Below, in pieces: positions 7,239 through 15,818 of a DNA stretch of 64,000 nucleotides. Below the pieces are notes generated by a model. It saw only the letters and a list, made by a program, of their open reading frames with translations, did no database searches and had not been told where the DNA came from. The stretch comes from Paracoccus pantotrophus (GTDB lineage Bacteria; Pseudomonadota; Alphaproteobacteria; Rhodobacterales; Rhodobacteraceae), in the NCBI RefSeq assembly GCF_008824185.1, contig NZ_CP044423.1, positions 509,501 to 573,500 of the forward strand. Reading direction: 5' to 3'. The translations under genes and the position numbers were made by a program. The stretch's first letter is position 1. Every line of letters begins with the position of its first letter.

Positions 7239-9038
7239 ATGACCGACCTTGACCTCATCCGCAATTTCTCGATCGTGGCCCATATCGACCACGGCAAATC
7301 CACCCTGGCCGACCGCCTGATCCAGCTGACGGGTACGGTCGCCGAACGCGACATGAAGGCCCAGCTGCTCGACAGCATGGATATCGAGCGCGAGCGGGGC
7401 ATCACCATCAAGGCCAACACCGTGCGCATCGAATACCCCGCGCGAGACGGGCGGACCTATGTGCTGAACCTGATCGACACCCCCGGCCATGTCGACTTCG
7501 CCTATGAGGTCAGCCGGTCGATGCGCGCGGTCGAGGGCAGCCTGCTGGTCGTGGACGCGACGCAGGGGGTCGAGGCGCAGACCCTGGCCAATGTCTATCA
7601 GGCCATCGACGCCGGGCACGAGATCGTGCCGGTGCTGAACAAGATCGACCTGCCCGCCGCCGAGCCCGACCGCGTCAAGGAACAGATCGAGGACGTGATC
7701 GGCATCGACGCCCATGACGCCATCGAGATCTCGGCCAAGACCGGCCTTGGCATCCCCGAGGTGCTGGAGGCCATCGTCACCCGCCTGCCGGCCCCCAAGG
7801 GCGACCGCGACGCGCCCTTGAAGGCGATGCTGGTCGATTCGTGGTATGACCCCTATCTGGGCGTCGTGGTGATGATCCGGGTCATGGACGGGGTGATCCG
7901 CAAGGGCGACCGCATCCGCATGATGCAGACCAATGCCGTCTACGGCATCGACAAGCTCGCCGTGCTGCGGCCGCAGATGCAGGACATTGCCGAGCTGGGG
8001 CCGGGCGAGATCGGCGTTTTGACCGCCTCGATCAAGCAGGTGCGCGACACCCGCGTCGGCGACACCATCACGCATGAGCGCAAGGGCACCGACAAGCCGC
8101 TGCCGGGCTTCAAGCCGGCGCAGCCGGTGGTGTTCTGCGGCCTCTTTCCGGTCGATGCCAATGATTTCGAGGCGCTGCGCGACGCCATCGAGAAGCTGGC
8201 GCTGAACGATGCCAGCTTCTCCTACGAGATGGAGACCTCGGCCGCGCTGGGGTTCGGCTTCCGCTGCGGCTTCCTGGGCCTTCTGCACCTCGAGGTGATC
8301 CGCGACCGGCTGGAGCGCGAATACGACCTGGACCTGATCACCACCGCGCCCTCGGTGGTGTTCCGGCTGCACATGCGCGACGGCGAGGTGCGCGAGCTGC
8401 ACAACCCCGCCGACATGCCCGACCTGACGCTGATCGACCATATCGAGGAGCCGCGCATCAAGGCCACGATCATGGTGCCCGACGAATACCTGGGCGACGT
8501 GCTGAAGCTTTGCCAGGACCGCCGCGGCATCCAGATGGACCTGACCTATGCCGGCAACCGGGCGATGGTGGTCTATGACCTGCCGCTGGCCGAGGTGGTC
8601 TTCGATTTCTACGACCGGCTGAAATCCGTGACCAAGGGCTATGCCAGCTTCGATTACCAGATCAGCGAATATCGCGAGGATTATCTGGTCAAGATGTCGA
8701 TCCTGGTGAATGACGAGCCGGTGGACGCGCTGGCGATCATGGTCCACCGCGACCGTGCCGAAAGCCGCGGCCGGGCGATGGTGGAAAAGCTGAAGGAGCT
8801 GATTCCGCGCCACATGTTCAAGATCCCGATCCAGGCCGCCATCGGCAGCCGGGTGATCGCGCGCGAGACGCTTTCGGCGCTGCGCAAGGACGTGACGGCG
8901 AAATGCTATGGCGGCGATGCGACGCGCAAGAAGAAGCTCTTGGAAAAGCAAAAGGCCGGCAAGAAGAAGATGCGCCAGTTCGGCAAGGTCGAGATCCCGC
9001 AGACGGCATTCATCCAGGCATTGAAGATGGACGGATGA
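7239..9038 (+). CDS. lepA: Elongation factor 4 (LepA), ribosomal back-translocase GTPase
   Basis: A 599-residue translation factor, the usual LepA length. GTPase motifs are visible: G1 AHIDHGKST, G2 region RGITIKANT, G3 DTPGHVDF, G4 NKID. The C terminus carries the LepA-specific domain ending GKVEIPQTAFIQALKMDG, preceded by the lysine-rich ARKKKLLEKQKAGKKKMRQFG-type helix. The open frame starts 321 bases earlier inside the DMT gene; ATG 7239 gives the standard N terminus MTDLDLIRNFSIVAHID. Confidence 0.98.
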   Translation: MTDLDLIRNFSIVAHIDHGKSTLADRLIQLTGTVAERDMKAQLLDSMDIERERGITIKANTVRIEYPARDGRTYVLNLIDTPGHVDFAYEVSRSMRAVEGSLLVVDATQGVEAQTLANVYQAIDAGHEIVPVLNKIDLPAAEPDRVKEQIEDVIGIDAHDAIEISAKTGLGIPEVLEAIVTRLPAPKGDRDAPLKAMLVDSWYDPYLGVVVMIRVMDGVIRKGDRIRMMQTNAVYGIDKLAVLRPQMQDIAELGPGEIGVLTASIKQVRDTRVGDTITHERKGTDKPLPGFKPAQPVVFCGLFPVDANDFEALRDAIEKLALNDASFSYEMETSAALGFGFRCGFLGLLHLEVIRDRLEREYDLDLITTAPSVVFRLHMRDGEVRELHNPADMPDLTLIDHIEEPRIKATIMVPDEYLGDVLKLCQDRRGIQMDLTYAGNRAMVVYDLPLAEVVFDFYDRLKSVTKGYASFDYQISEYREDYLVKMSILVNDEPVDALAIMVHRDRAESRGRAMVEKLKELIPRHMFKIPIQAAIGSRVIARETLSALRKDVTAKCYGGDATRKKKLLEKQKAGKKKMRQFGKVEIPQTAFIQALKMDG

Positions 9039-9089
9039 CTCATCCCCCGGGTTGTGGCAGCATGGATTCGCGCCACATCGGGGAATGGT

Positions 9090-9593
9090 ATGCGGGTTGC
9101 CTTCGTTTTACTGGCGGTTTCTTTCCTGGGCACGGGGGCCTTCGCCCAGGACGGAGACGATTTCGGCTTCCCGGTCCCGATTGATGTGCAGACCCGGCGG
9201 CAGTTGCTGAGCGAAGCTTTTCCGCAGGTCGATAACAGCCTGAAAAAGCTGGACAGCCTGATCAGGTATCGCCGGGATCTGGAGCTTTACCGAGTCACGC
9301 ATCTTGAGGCGTTCAACGAGGCGATAGAGCAGATCTGCCGCGATCTGCTTATTGTCGAGGCCAGGGTGAGTGCGGCCGCCGGCAGGGGCGACCTTTCCCC
9401 GAACGAGAAAGGCAATTACGACCGCCGGATCGCCGAGGAACGCGGGCAATGTTCGGTCTCGAACAAGGCTTCCAGCCGGTATTATCGGCTTTACGATCAG
9501 TTCATGGGCATTTATCGCGACGAGGCCGCCAGTTCCAGGGATCGCCTGCATAGTTGCTATGCCAGCGATCCTTGCCGCCTGGGGCAGGGTTAG
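9090..9593 (+). CDS. Secreted or periplasmic protein of unknown function
   Basis: 167 residues starting with a signal peptide (MRVAFVLLAVSFLGTGAFAQ). The mature part is charged and probably alpha-helical, with three to four cysteines (QICRD, GQCSV, SCYASDPC) that could form disulfides in the periplasm. I recognise no family. The TAG stop abuts the ATG of the next membrane-protein gene, so the two are almost certainly translated together. Codons ending in A or T are more frequent than in neighbouring genes, which suggests acquisition. The ATG at 9090 was chosen because it puts the signal peptide first and has GGGGAATG upstream. Confidence 0.6.
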   Translation: MRVAFVLLAVSFLGTGAFAQDGDDFGFPVPIDVQTRRQLLSEAFPQVDNSLKKLDSLIRYRRDLELYRVTHLEAFNEAIEQICRDLLIVEARVSAAAGRGDLSPNEKGNYDRRIAEERGQCSVSNKASSRYYRLYDQFMGIYRDEAASSRDRLHSCYASDPCRLGQG

Positions 9594-10022
9594 ATGCTGC
9601 TGGACTGGAGCAACGTCGTCTCTCGGGCCCAGCTTTCGCTTTTCAATTTCCTTTTGGCGCTTTCGGACCTGCTGCCTGCCATATTCTTCGCGATCACCTT
9701 TCCGCTGGTCCTGCTGCTTTTCATCCGCTTCGATGAAGGGGAAAAGGTTCTCGCGCCGTTCGAACTGACATTCTTTTCCTTTATCGGGCTACTGGTCGCC
9801 TATCTGACCTATCTGAGCAAGGATACCTTGCTGGAAAACCTGCTGCCGTCCTTTGTCGTGATCCTGGCCTTCTTCTTTCAGCTGTTCGGTCGGACGAAAT
9901 CCGGGGCAGAGGTGCCCCTGGGAACCAAGATGACGCTGGCGGCCGGGATCGTCACCGTCGGCTCGTTCATCATCGGCTCGCGCTTCTTCAACCTGTTGTT
10001 CGGCGGCGGCGGGGGAGGCTAG
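9594..10022 (+). CDS. Small integral membrane protein of unknown function
   Basis: 142 residues with about four hydrophobic segments (roughly 22-44, 54-72, 83-97 and 112-134) and a C terminus of six glycines. The start codon immediately follows the stop of the secreted-protein gene. The second loop contains an RFDEGEKV stretch. No family was recognised. Its fixed coupling to a periplasmic helical protein suggests a two-component membrane device, but that is inference only. Confidence 0.6.
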   Translation: MLLDWSNVVSRAQLSLFNFLLALSDLLPAIFFAITFPLVLLLFIRFDEGEKVLAPFELTFFSFIGLLVAYLTYLSKDTLLENLLPSFVVILAFFFQLFGRTKSGAEVPLGTKMTLAAGIVTVGSFIIGSRFFNLLFGGGGGG

Positions 10023-10037
10023 GGCCGGGCTCCGGCC
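10023..10037 (+). terminator. Short GC hairpin after the membrane-protein gene
   Basis: GGCCGG (10023-10028), GCT loop and CCGGCC (10032-10037) form a perfect 6-bp stem one base after the stop codon. No T-tract follows, so termination is uncertain. Confidence 0.3.
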
Positions 10038-10062
10038 GATGCGCAATCACGCAGAAAGTCTG

Positions 10063-10080
10063 CGTTCAGGATATTGAGCA
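10063..10080. promoter_or_regulatory. Candidate XRE-cupin operator upstream of the semialdehyde dehydrogenase gene
   Basis: The half-site TTGAGCA (10074-10080) preceded by ATA matches the right arm of the perfect palindrome at 12264-12281; upstream of both lies AGAAAGTC. The left arm here (CGTTCAG) matches at only 4 of 7 positions. Two copies in front of two functionally linked genes, with the regulator gene between them, make this a probable operator. Confidence 0.5.
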
Positions 10081-10152
10081 ATTGGATTGAAAACCGCCCG
10101 GCCTAGCCCTATGACCGGACCGGCCGACGGCCGATTCCAGCAGGGGGACAGG

Positions 10153-11586
10153 ATGAGCTATCCGAACACGCAGCTTTTCATCGACGGAATCTGGCGTCCG
10201 GCGCAGGACGGGCGCAGCCTGCCGGTTCTGAACCCGGCCACCGGCGCCGAGATCGGCCGCGTCGCCCATGCCGGCCTCGCCGACCTGGATCAGGCGCTGG
10301 CCGCCGCCGACCGCGCCTTTGTGGAATGGCGGCGCAGTTCGCCGCTGCACCGCTCGGACCTGATGCGCAAGGCGGCGGCGCTCTTGCGCGAGCGCGCCGA
10401 GCCCATCGCCGCGCTGATGGTCGCCGAACAGGGCAAGCCGCTGGCCCAGGCGCGGACCGAGACCCTGGCCGGGGCCGAGATCATCGAATGGTTCGCCGAA
10501 GAGGCGCGCCGCAGCTATGGCCAGGTCATCCCGCCCCGCGTGCCGGGTGTCACCCAGCTGACGGTCAAGGAGCCGCTGGGCCCGGTCGCCGCCTTCACGC
10601 CGTGGAATTTCCCGATCAATCAGGCGGTTCGCAAGGTTTCCGCCGCGCTGGCGGCGGGCTGCACCATCATCGTCAAGGCGCCCGAGGAAACTCCGGCCTC
10701 GCCGGCCGAACTGATCCGCTGCTTTGCCGATGCCGGGGTGCCGGCGGGGGTGGTGAACCTGGTCTATGGCGACCCGGCCGAAATCTCGGGCTACCTGATC
10801 CCGCATCCGGTGATCCGCAAGGTGTCCTTCACCGGCTCGACGGCGGTGGGCAAGCAGCTGGCGGCGCTGGCGGGGCTGCACATGAAGCCGGGGACCATGG
10901 AGCTGGGCGGCCATGCGCCGGTACTGGTCTTCGACGATGCCGATGTCGATGCGGCGGTGGCGGCCATGGCGGCCGCGAAACTGCGCAATGCCGGGCAGGT
11001 CTGCATCTCGCCCACCCGCTTCCTGGTGCAAGAGGCGGTGGCAGACCGCTTCACCGAAGGTTTCACCGCCGCACTGGCCGCCGCCAAGGTCGGGCCGGGC
11101 ATGGACCCGGACAGCGCCATGGGGCCGCTGGCGAATGAGCGCCGCATCCCCGCCATCGAGCGGCTGATCCGGGACGCGCTGGACCGCGGCGCGCGGCTGG
11201 CGACCGGCGGGGCGCGGATCGGCAACGAAGGCTGGTTCTTTGCCCCGACCGTGCTGACCGACGTGCCGGCGGATGCGGCGGTGATGAACGAGGAACCCTT
11301 CGGCCCCATCGCCGTGGTCAACCGGTTCAGCAGCGACGACGAGGCCTTTGCCGAGGCGAACCGGCTGCCCTATGGCCTGGCCAGCTATGCCTGGACGGGC
11401 AGTTCGGCCCGCGCGCAGCGGTTGCAGGATGAAATCCAGGCCGGAATGCTGACCATCAACCATATCGGCCTGTCGCTGCCGGAATTGCCCTTTGGCGGCA
11501 TCGGCGATTCCGGCATGGGGACCGAGGGCGGTTCCGAGGCGATCGGCGCCTATCTGCAGACCCGCTTCGTCACCCGCAGGGGTTAG
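10153..11586 (+). CDS. gabD: NAD(P)-dependent semialdehyde dehydrogenase (GabD/DavD type)
   Basis: A 477-residue aldehyde dehydrogenase. Visible are the PWNFPINQ segment, the FTGSTAVGK nucleotide-binding turn, the general base Glu250 in ELGGHAP (His where most members have Asn) and the catalytic Cys284 in GQVCISP, and EEPFGPI. The family oxidises succinate or glutarate semialdehyde. The aminotransferase, glutaryl-CoA dehydrogenase and CoA-transferase nearby favour glutarate semialdehyde as a substrate (inference). ATG 10153 has GGGGGA five bases upstream. A shared operator lies 73 bases upstream. Confidence 0.9.
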   Translation: MSYPNTQLFIDGIWRPAQDGRSLPVLNPATGAEIGRVAHAGLADLDQALAAADRAFVEWRRSSPLHRSDLMRKAAALLRERAEPIAALMVAEQGKPLAQARTETLAGAEIIEWFAEEARRSYGQVIPPRVPGVTQLTVKEPLGPVAAFTPWNFPINQAVRKVSAALAAGCTIIVKAPEETPASPAELIRCFADAGVPAGVVNLVYGDPAEISGYLIPHPVIRKVSFTGSTAVGKQLAALAGLHMKPGTMELGGHAPVLVFDDADVDAAVAAMAAAKLRNAGQVCISPTRFLVQEAVADRFTEGFTAALAAAKVGPGMDPDSAMGPLANERRIPAIERLIRDALDRGARLATGGARIGNEGWFFAPTVLTDVPADAAVMNEEPFGPIAVVNRFSSDDEAFAEANRLPYGLASYAWTGSSARAQRLQDEIQAGMLTINHIGLSLPELPFGGIGDSGMGTEGGSEAIGAYLQTRFVTRRG

Positions 11587-11596
11587 AAATCAGGGG

Positions 11597-12175
11597 CTAG
11601 AGATAGGGCGGGGTGCAGGCGCTGACCACCACCGCCTCGCGGTCCGAGATGTTGCGGAAGCGGTGCGGCTGGGTCGAGGCGAAGAGGTAGCTGTCGCCCG
11701 CCTTCAGCACCCGGCTCTGGTCGGCCACGATCAGCTCGATCTCGCCGGCGATGACGATGCCGCCCTCGCTGCCGTGATGGGCCAGCATGGTCTCGCCGGT
11801 ATCGGCGCCCGGCTCATAGCGTTCGTGCAAGATTTGCAGGTTGTGCAGCCGCGCGTCGCCGACCTGGCGCAGGGTCATGCGCCCGACCGGCCCCTGCGCG
11901 GCGGAATAAAGCCGCGAGGTCAGGTCGCGCAACTCGGCCGGGGTGAAGAAGGGTTGCGGGCTTTGCGGCAGGTCGGGCTCGAAGAACTCGGACATGGTGA
12001 CGCCCAGCCCGCCAAGGATCTTGCGCAGCGAGGCGACCGAGGGGCTGGAGCGCCCGGTCTCGATCATCGAGATCTGGCCATGCGGCACGCCCGAAGCCTC
12101 GGCCAGCTGCCGCTGCGACATGTTTGCCGCGCTGCGCAGCTCTTTCAGCCGCGCGCCCACGTCGAAATCGCTCAT
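11597..12175 (-). CDS. XRE-family regulator with C-terminal cupin (PuuR-like)
   Basis: 192 residues: an N-terminal helix-turn-helix (about 8-62, SQRQLAEASGVPHGQISMIE) and a C-terminal cupin (about 115-188, GADTGETMLAHHGSEGGIVI). Family members such as PuuR repress polyamine and GABA catabolism and sense an amine or acid through the cupin. The gene lies between the dehydrogenase and the aminotransferase, divergent from the latter; a perfect palindrome occurs in the divergent promoter region and a partial copy before the dehydrogenase. The start at ATG 12175 gives MSDFDVGARL; upstream frame is featureless. Confidence 0.9.
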   Translation of the reverse strand: MSDFDVGARLKELRSAANMSQRQLAEASGVPHGQISMIETGRSSPSVASLRKILGGLGVTMSEFFEPDLPQSPQPFFTPAELRDLTSRLYSAAQGPVGRMTLRQVGDARLHNLQILHERYEPGADTGETMLAHHGSEGGIVIAGEIELIVADQSRVLKAGDSYLFASTQPHRFRNISDREAVVVSACTPPYL

Positions 12176-12263
12176 CCTTGCCCCGATGCCGTTTTGCGGC
12201 AGGTTAGCAGGGCCGGGGGTTGCGCACCAGTTCCGCATCCTGCCGCAGATCGAAGAAAGTCGT

Positions 12264-12281
12264 TGCTCAAAATATTGAGCA
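12264..12281. promoter_or_regulatory. Palindromic operator between the XRE-cupin regulator and the aminotransferase
   Basis: TGCTCAA-AATA-TTGAGCA is a perfect 7-bp inverted repeat with a 4-base centre, 38 bases before the aminotransferase start and 89 bases before the regulator start. AGAAAGTC lies just upstream, as at the partial copy 10063-10080. Likely bound by the adjacent XRE-cupin protein. Confidence 0.65.
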
Positions 12282-12318
12282 TCGTGTAAGCCGATTCCAT
12301 CAGCATGGAGGTCTGCAC

Positions 12319-13599
12319 ATGGAATCGAAGCAGTTGATCGAGCGGCGCAAGGCGGCGGTGGCGCGGGGTGTCGGCACGCGGGACATCTATGCCGTCCGGG
12401 CCGAGAATGCCGAGCTTTGGACCGCCGAGGGCCGGCGGATGCTGGATTTCGCCGCCGGCATCGCGGTGAACAACACCGGCCATCGCCATCCCAAGGTGAT
12501 CGAGGCGGTCCAGCGCCAGATGCAGGACTTCACCCATACCTGCTTCCATGTCGCGCCCTATGAATCCTATGTCGCCCTGGCCGAGCGGCTGAACGCGCTG
12601 ACCCCCGGCGATTTCGCGAAAAAGACCATGTTCGCCACCACCGGCGCCGAGGCGGTCGAGAATGCGGTGAAGATGGCGCGGGCCTTTACCGGGCGCTCGG
12701 GCGTGATCGCCTTCAACGGCGCCTTCCATGGCCGCACGCTTCTGGGCATGGCGCTGACCGGCAAGGTGGCGCCCTACAAGGCCGGTTTCGGCACCATGCC
12801 GCCCGAGATTCACCACGCGATCTTCCCCAACGCCATGGCGGGCGTGTCGGTCGCGCAGGCCGTCGCACATCTGGAGACGCTGCTGGCCTCGTCCATCGAC
12901 CCCCGGCGGGTGGCGGCGATCATCGTCGAGCCGGTGCAGGGCGAGGGCGGCTTCAACGTCGCGCCGCCCGAGTTCCTGGCCGCGCTGCGCCGCATCTGCG
13001 ACAGCCACGGCATCGTGCTGATCGGCGACGAGATCCAGGCCGGCATGGCCCGCACCGGCCGCATGTTCGGGTTCCAGCATTCCGGCGTCGCGCCCGACCT
13101 GGTGACCATGGCCAAAGGGCTGGCCGGGGGCTTTCCGCTGTCCGCCGTCACCGGCCGGGCCGAGATCGTGGACGCGCCCGCGCCGGGCGGGCTGGGCGGC
13201 ACCTATGCCGGCAACCCGCTGGCCATCGCCGCCGCGCTGGCGGTGCTGGAGGTGATCGAGGACGAAGACCTTTGCGCCCGCGCCGAGGAAATCGGCTCGG
13301 CCATCCGCTCGCGCCTGCAAAAGCTGGCCGAACGCTTCTCGGCCATCGGCGACGTGCGCGGGCTTGGCGCGATGAACGCTTTCGAGCTGGTGCAGCCCGG
13401 CGACCGCAGCCAGCCCGACGCGCAACTGACCGCCGCCATCGTGGCCGAGGCCGAGGCGCGCGGGCTGATCCTGCTGTCCTGCGGCACGCGCTACAACGTC
13501 ATCCGCCTGCTGCCGCCGCTGACCATCCCCGACGCGCAGCTGTCCGAGGCGCTGGCGATCCTGGAAGCGGCCATCGAGGCGGCGCTGGTCCCGGCCTGA
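12319..13599 (+). CDS. gabT: Class III omega-aminotransferase (GABA / 5-aminovalerate type)
   Basis: 426-residue PLP enzyme of the GabT/DavT family. It has the AGIAVNNTGHRHP motif, the GAEAVENAVKMAR cofactor-binding segment, GDEIQAGMARTGRMF with the PLP-contacting Asp, and the Schiff-base Lys266 in TMAKGLAGG. It would transfer the amino group of GABA or 5-aminovalerate to 2-oxoglutarate, producing the semialdehyde used by the upstream dehydrogenase. ATG 12319 follows GGAGGTCTGCAC, a good ribosome-binding site; the open frame upstream is the operator region. Confidence 0.92.
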   Translation: MESKQLIERRKAAVARGVGTRDIYAVRAENAELWTAEGRRMLDFAAGIAVNNTGHRHPKVIEAVQRQMQDFTHTCFHVAPYESYVALAERLNALTPGDFAKKTMFATTGAEAVENAVKMARAFTGRSGVIAFNGAFHGRTLLGMALTGKVAPYKAGFGTMPPEIHHAIFPNAMAGVSVAQAVAHLETLLASSIDPRRVAAIIVEPVQGEGGFNVAPPEFLAALRRICDSHGIVLIGDEIQAGMARTGRMFGFQHSGVAPDLVTMAKGLAGGFPLSAVTGRAEIVDAPAPGGLGGTYAGNPLAIAAALAVLEVIEDEDLCARAEEIGSAIRSRLQKLAERFSAIGDVRGLGAMNAFELVQPGDRSQPDAQLTAAIVAEAEARGLILLSCGTRYNVIRLLPPLTIPDAQLSEALAILEAAIEAALVPA

Positions 13600-13612
13600 A
13601 GGCGGGCGGCCC

Positions 13613-14521
13613 CTAACCCATGCCGTCCAGCGCCATGCGGGCGGCGAGCCAGTCGCGAAAGGCCGCCAGCGGCTTCAGCCCGGCCTTGCGCGCCGGCCAG
13701 GCCAGCCAATAGGCGCCGCTGCCCGGCACGCCCTGCCGAAGCACCGGCGCCAGCCGGCCCTCGGCGATCTCGACCCGGGCCAGGTAATCGGGCAGCAGCG
13801 CGATCCCCAGCCCCGAGATTGCCGCCTGGATCATCATCGAGAACTGGTCCATCATCATCCCGTCCAGCGGCGCCGGCGGCTCGGCGCCCTGGCCCCGGAA
13901 CCATGCTTGCCAGGCGTCCGGGCGGGTCGGCAATTGCAGCAGCACCATTCCCGCCAGATCGGCGGGCGCCGTTACAGGCCGCCGGGCCAGAAGATCGGGC
14001 GAAGCGCAGGCGGTGAGGCGTTCATCGAACAGCTTCAGGTGCTCGGCCCGCGGCCAGTCGTCCCGGCCGTAAAAGATCATCGCGTCAAAGGGCTCTTCGT
14101 CGAAGTTGAAGCGACGGAAGCGGGTGGTCAGGTTGATCGAAACCCCCGGATGGGCCGACAGGAAATCCGGCAGCCGCGGCGCCAGCCAGCGCGTGGCAAA
14201 GGTCGGCAGCACGGCCAGGTCCAGGCTGCCGCCGTCGGGATTGGCGATCAGCGACATGCTGCCGCGCTGGATCAGGTCGAGCGCGGCGGAAATGTCGCGG
14301 AAATACCGCTCGGCCGCCTCGGTCGGGGTCAGGCGCTTCTTGTGGCGGATGAACAGCTCCTGCCCCAGCTGCGCCTCCAGGCTTTGCAGCAGCCGGCTGA
14401 CCGTGCTTTGCGTCAGCCCCAGATCCTGCGCCGCGCCGGTGACCGAACCCGTGCGCATCACCGCATCGAAGGCCAGCAGCAGGCTGAGGTTCGGAAGAAA
14501 GCGCCTTTGCCGCAAGAACAT
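13613..14521 (-). CDS. LysR-family transcriptional regulator (GcdR-like)
   Basis: 302 residues with an N-terminal winged helix (about 10-68, GSVTGAAQDLGLTQSTVSRLL) and a type 2 periplasmic-binding-like effector domain. It is divergent from the glutaryl-CoA dehydrogenase gene with 85 bases between the starts, the standard LysR arrangement, so it probably activates gcdH and the CoA-transferase in response to glutarate or a derivative. No unambiguous T-N11-A box was picked out in the gap. Confidence 0.92.
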   Translation of the reverse strand: MFLRQRRFLPNLSLLLAFDAVMRTGSVTGAAQDLGLTQSTVSRLLQSLEAQLGQELFIRHKKRLTPTEAAERYFRDISAALDLIQRGSMSLIANPDGGSLDLAVLPTFATRWLAPRLPDFLSAHPGVSINLTTRFRRFNFDEEPFDAMIFYGRDDWPRAEHLKLFDERLTACASPDLLARRPVTAPADLAGMVLLQLPTRPDAWQAWFRGQGAEPPAPLDGMMMDQFSMMIQAAISGLGIALLPDYLARVEIAEGRLAPVLRQGVPGSGAYWLAWPARKAGLKPLAAFRDWLAARMALDGMG

Positions 14522-14606
14522 TCACCCCATGCATGAAGTAATGAGGATTATCCATTTTCCGGCCCGGTTTGAAAGCGGTAATGAATGATCCGACAAGCAT
14601 CAGCGC

Positions 14607-15818
14607 ATGAGGCATGACGTGACGACGAAATCGCACAAGGGCAGCCCTTTCTCGTGGTCCGACCCGTTCCTGCTTGAGGATCAGCTGACCGAGGAAGAGC
14701 GGATGATCCGCGACACCGCCGCGGCCTTTGCCGCCGACCGGCTGGCGCCGCGCGTCGAGGCCGCCTATCTGAACGAGGAAACCGATCCCGAGATATTCCG
14801 CGAGATGGGTGCCTCGGGCCTGCTGGGCGTCACCGTGGACGAGGCCTATGGCGGCGTCGGCGCCTCTTACGTCGCCTATGGGCTGGTCGCGCGCGAGATC
14901 GAGCGCATCGATTCGGGCTATCGCTCGATGGCCTCGGTGCAAAGCTCGCTGGTGATGTTCCCGATCGAGGCCTATGGCAGCGAGGCGCAGAAGCAGAAAT
15001 ACCTGCCGAAACTGGCCTCGGGCGAGTTCATCGGCTGCTTCGGCCTGACCGAGCCGGACGCGGGCTCCGACCCCGCCGGGATGCGCACCGTGGCCCGCAA
15101 GACCCAGGGCGGCTATGTGCTGAACGGGTCCAAGATGTGGATCTCGAACGCGCCCATCGCCGATGTCTTCGTGGTCTGGGCCAAGTCCGAGGCGCATGGC
15201 GGCAAGGTGCGCGGCTTCGTGCTGGACAAGGGCACGCCCGGCCTTTCGGCGCCCAAGATCGAGGGCAAGCTGAGCCTGCGCGCCTCGATCACCGGCGAGA
15301 TCGTGATGGAGAATGTCGAGGTTGGCGAGGACGCGCTGCTTCCGAATATCGAGGGCATGGGCGGTCCCTTCGGCTGTCTGAACCGCGCGCGCTATGGCAT
15401 TTCCTGGGGCGCGATGGGCGCGGCCGAGGATTGCTGGTTCCGCGCCCGGCAATACGGGCTGGATCGCCACCAGTTCAACCGCCCGCTGGCCGCGACGCAG
15501 CTTTACCAGAAAAAGCTCGCCGACATGCAGACCGAGATCGCCCTGGGCCTGCAAGCCAGCCTGCGGGTCGGGCGGCTTTTCGACGAGGGCAAGTTCGCGC
15601 CCGAGATGATCTCCATCGTCAAGCGCAACAATTGCGGCAAGGCGCTGGAGATCGCCCGCCAGGCCCGCGACATGCATGGCGGCAACGGCATCCAGATCGG
15701 CTATCACGTCATGCGGCACGCGCAGAACCTGGAAACGGTGAACACCTATGAGGGCACGCATGACGTGCATGCGCTGATCCTGGGCCGGGCGCAGACCGGC
15801 ATCCAGGCGTTCGCGTGA
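14607..15818 (+). CDS. gcdH: Glutaryl-CoA dehydrogenase
   Basis: FAD enzyme that oxidises and decarboxylates glutaryl-CoA to crotonyl-CoA. The 403-residue product carries the family-specific N terminus (FSWSDPFLLEDQLTEEE), the FGLTEPDAGSDP flavin motif, and the C-terminal NTYEGTHDVHALILGRAQTG with the catalytic Glu382. Electrons would go to ETF. The TGA stop overlaps the ATG of the CoA-transferase by one base, indicating co-translation. Confidence 0.96.
   Translation: MRHDVTTKSHKGSPFSWSDPFLLEDQLTEEERMIRDTAAAFAADRLAPRVEAAYLNEETDPEIFREMGASGLLGVTVDEAYGGVGASYVAYGLVAREIERIDSGYRSMASVQSSLVMFPIEAYGSEAQKQKYLPKLASGEFIGCFGLTEPDAGSDPAGMRTVARKTQGGYVLNGSKMWISNAPIADVFVVWAKSEAHGGKVRGFVLDKGTPGLSAPKIEGKLSLRASITGEIVMENVEVGEDALLPNIEGMGGPFGCLNRARYGISWGAMGAAEDCWFRARQYGLDRHQFNRPLAATQLYQKKLADMQTEIALGLQASLRVGRLFDEGKFAPEMISIVKRNNCGKALEIARQARDMHGGNGIQIGYHVMRHAQNLETVNTYEGTHDVHALILGRAQTGIQAFA

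Noticed and set aside
14522..14606. Search for a LysR box between the LysR gene and gcdH
   Set aside because: Several ATG-rich near-repeats are present but none gives a convincing T-N11-A dyad, so no operator was annotated.
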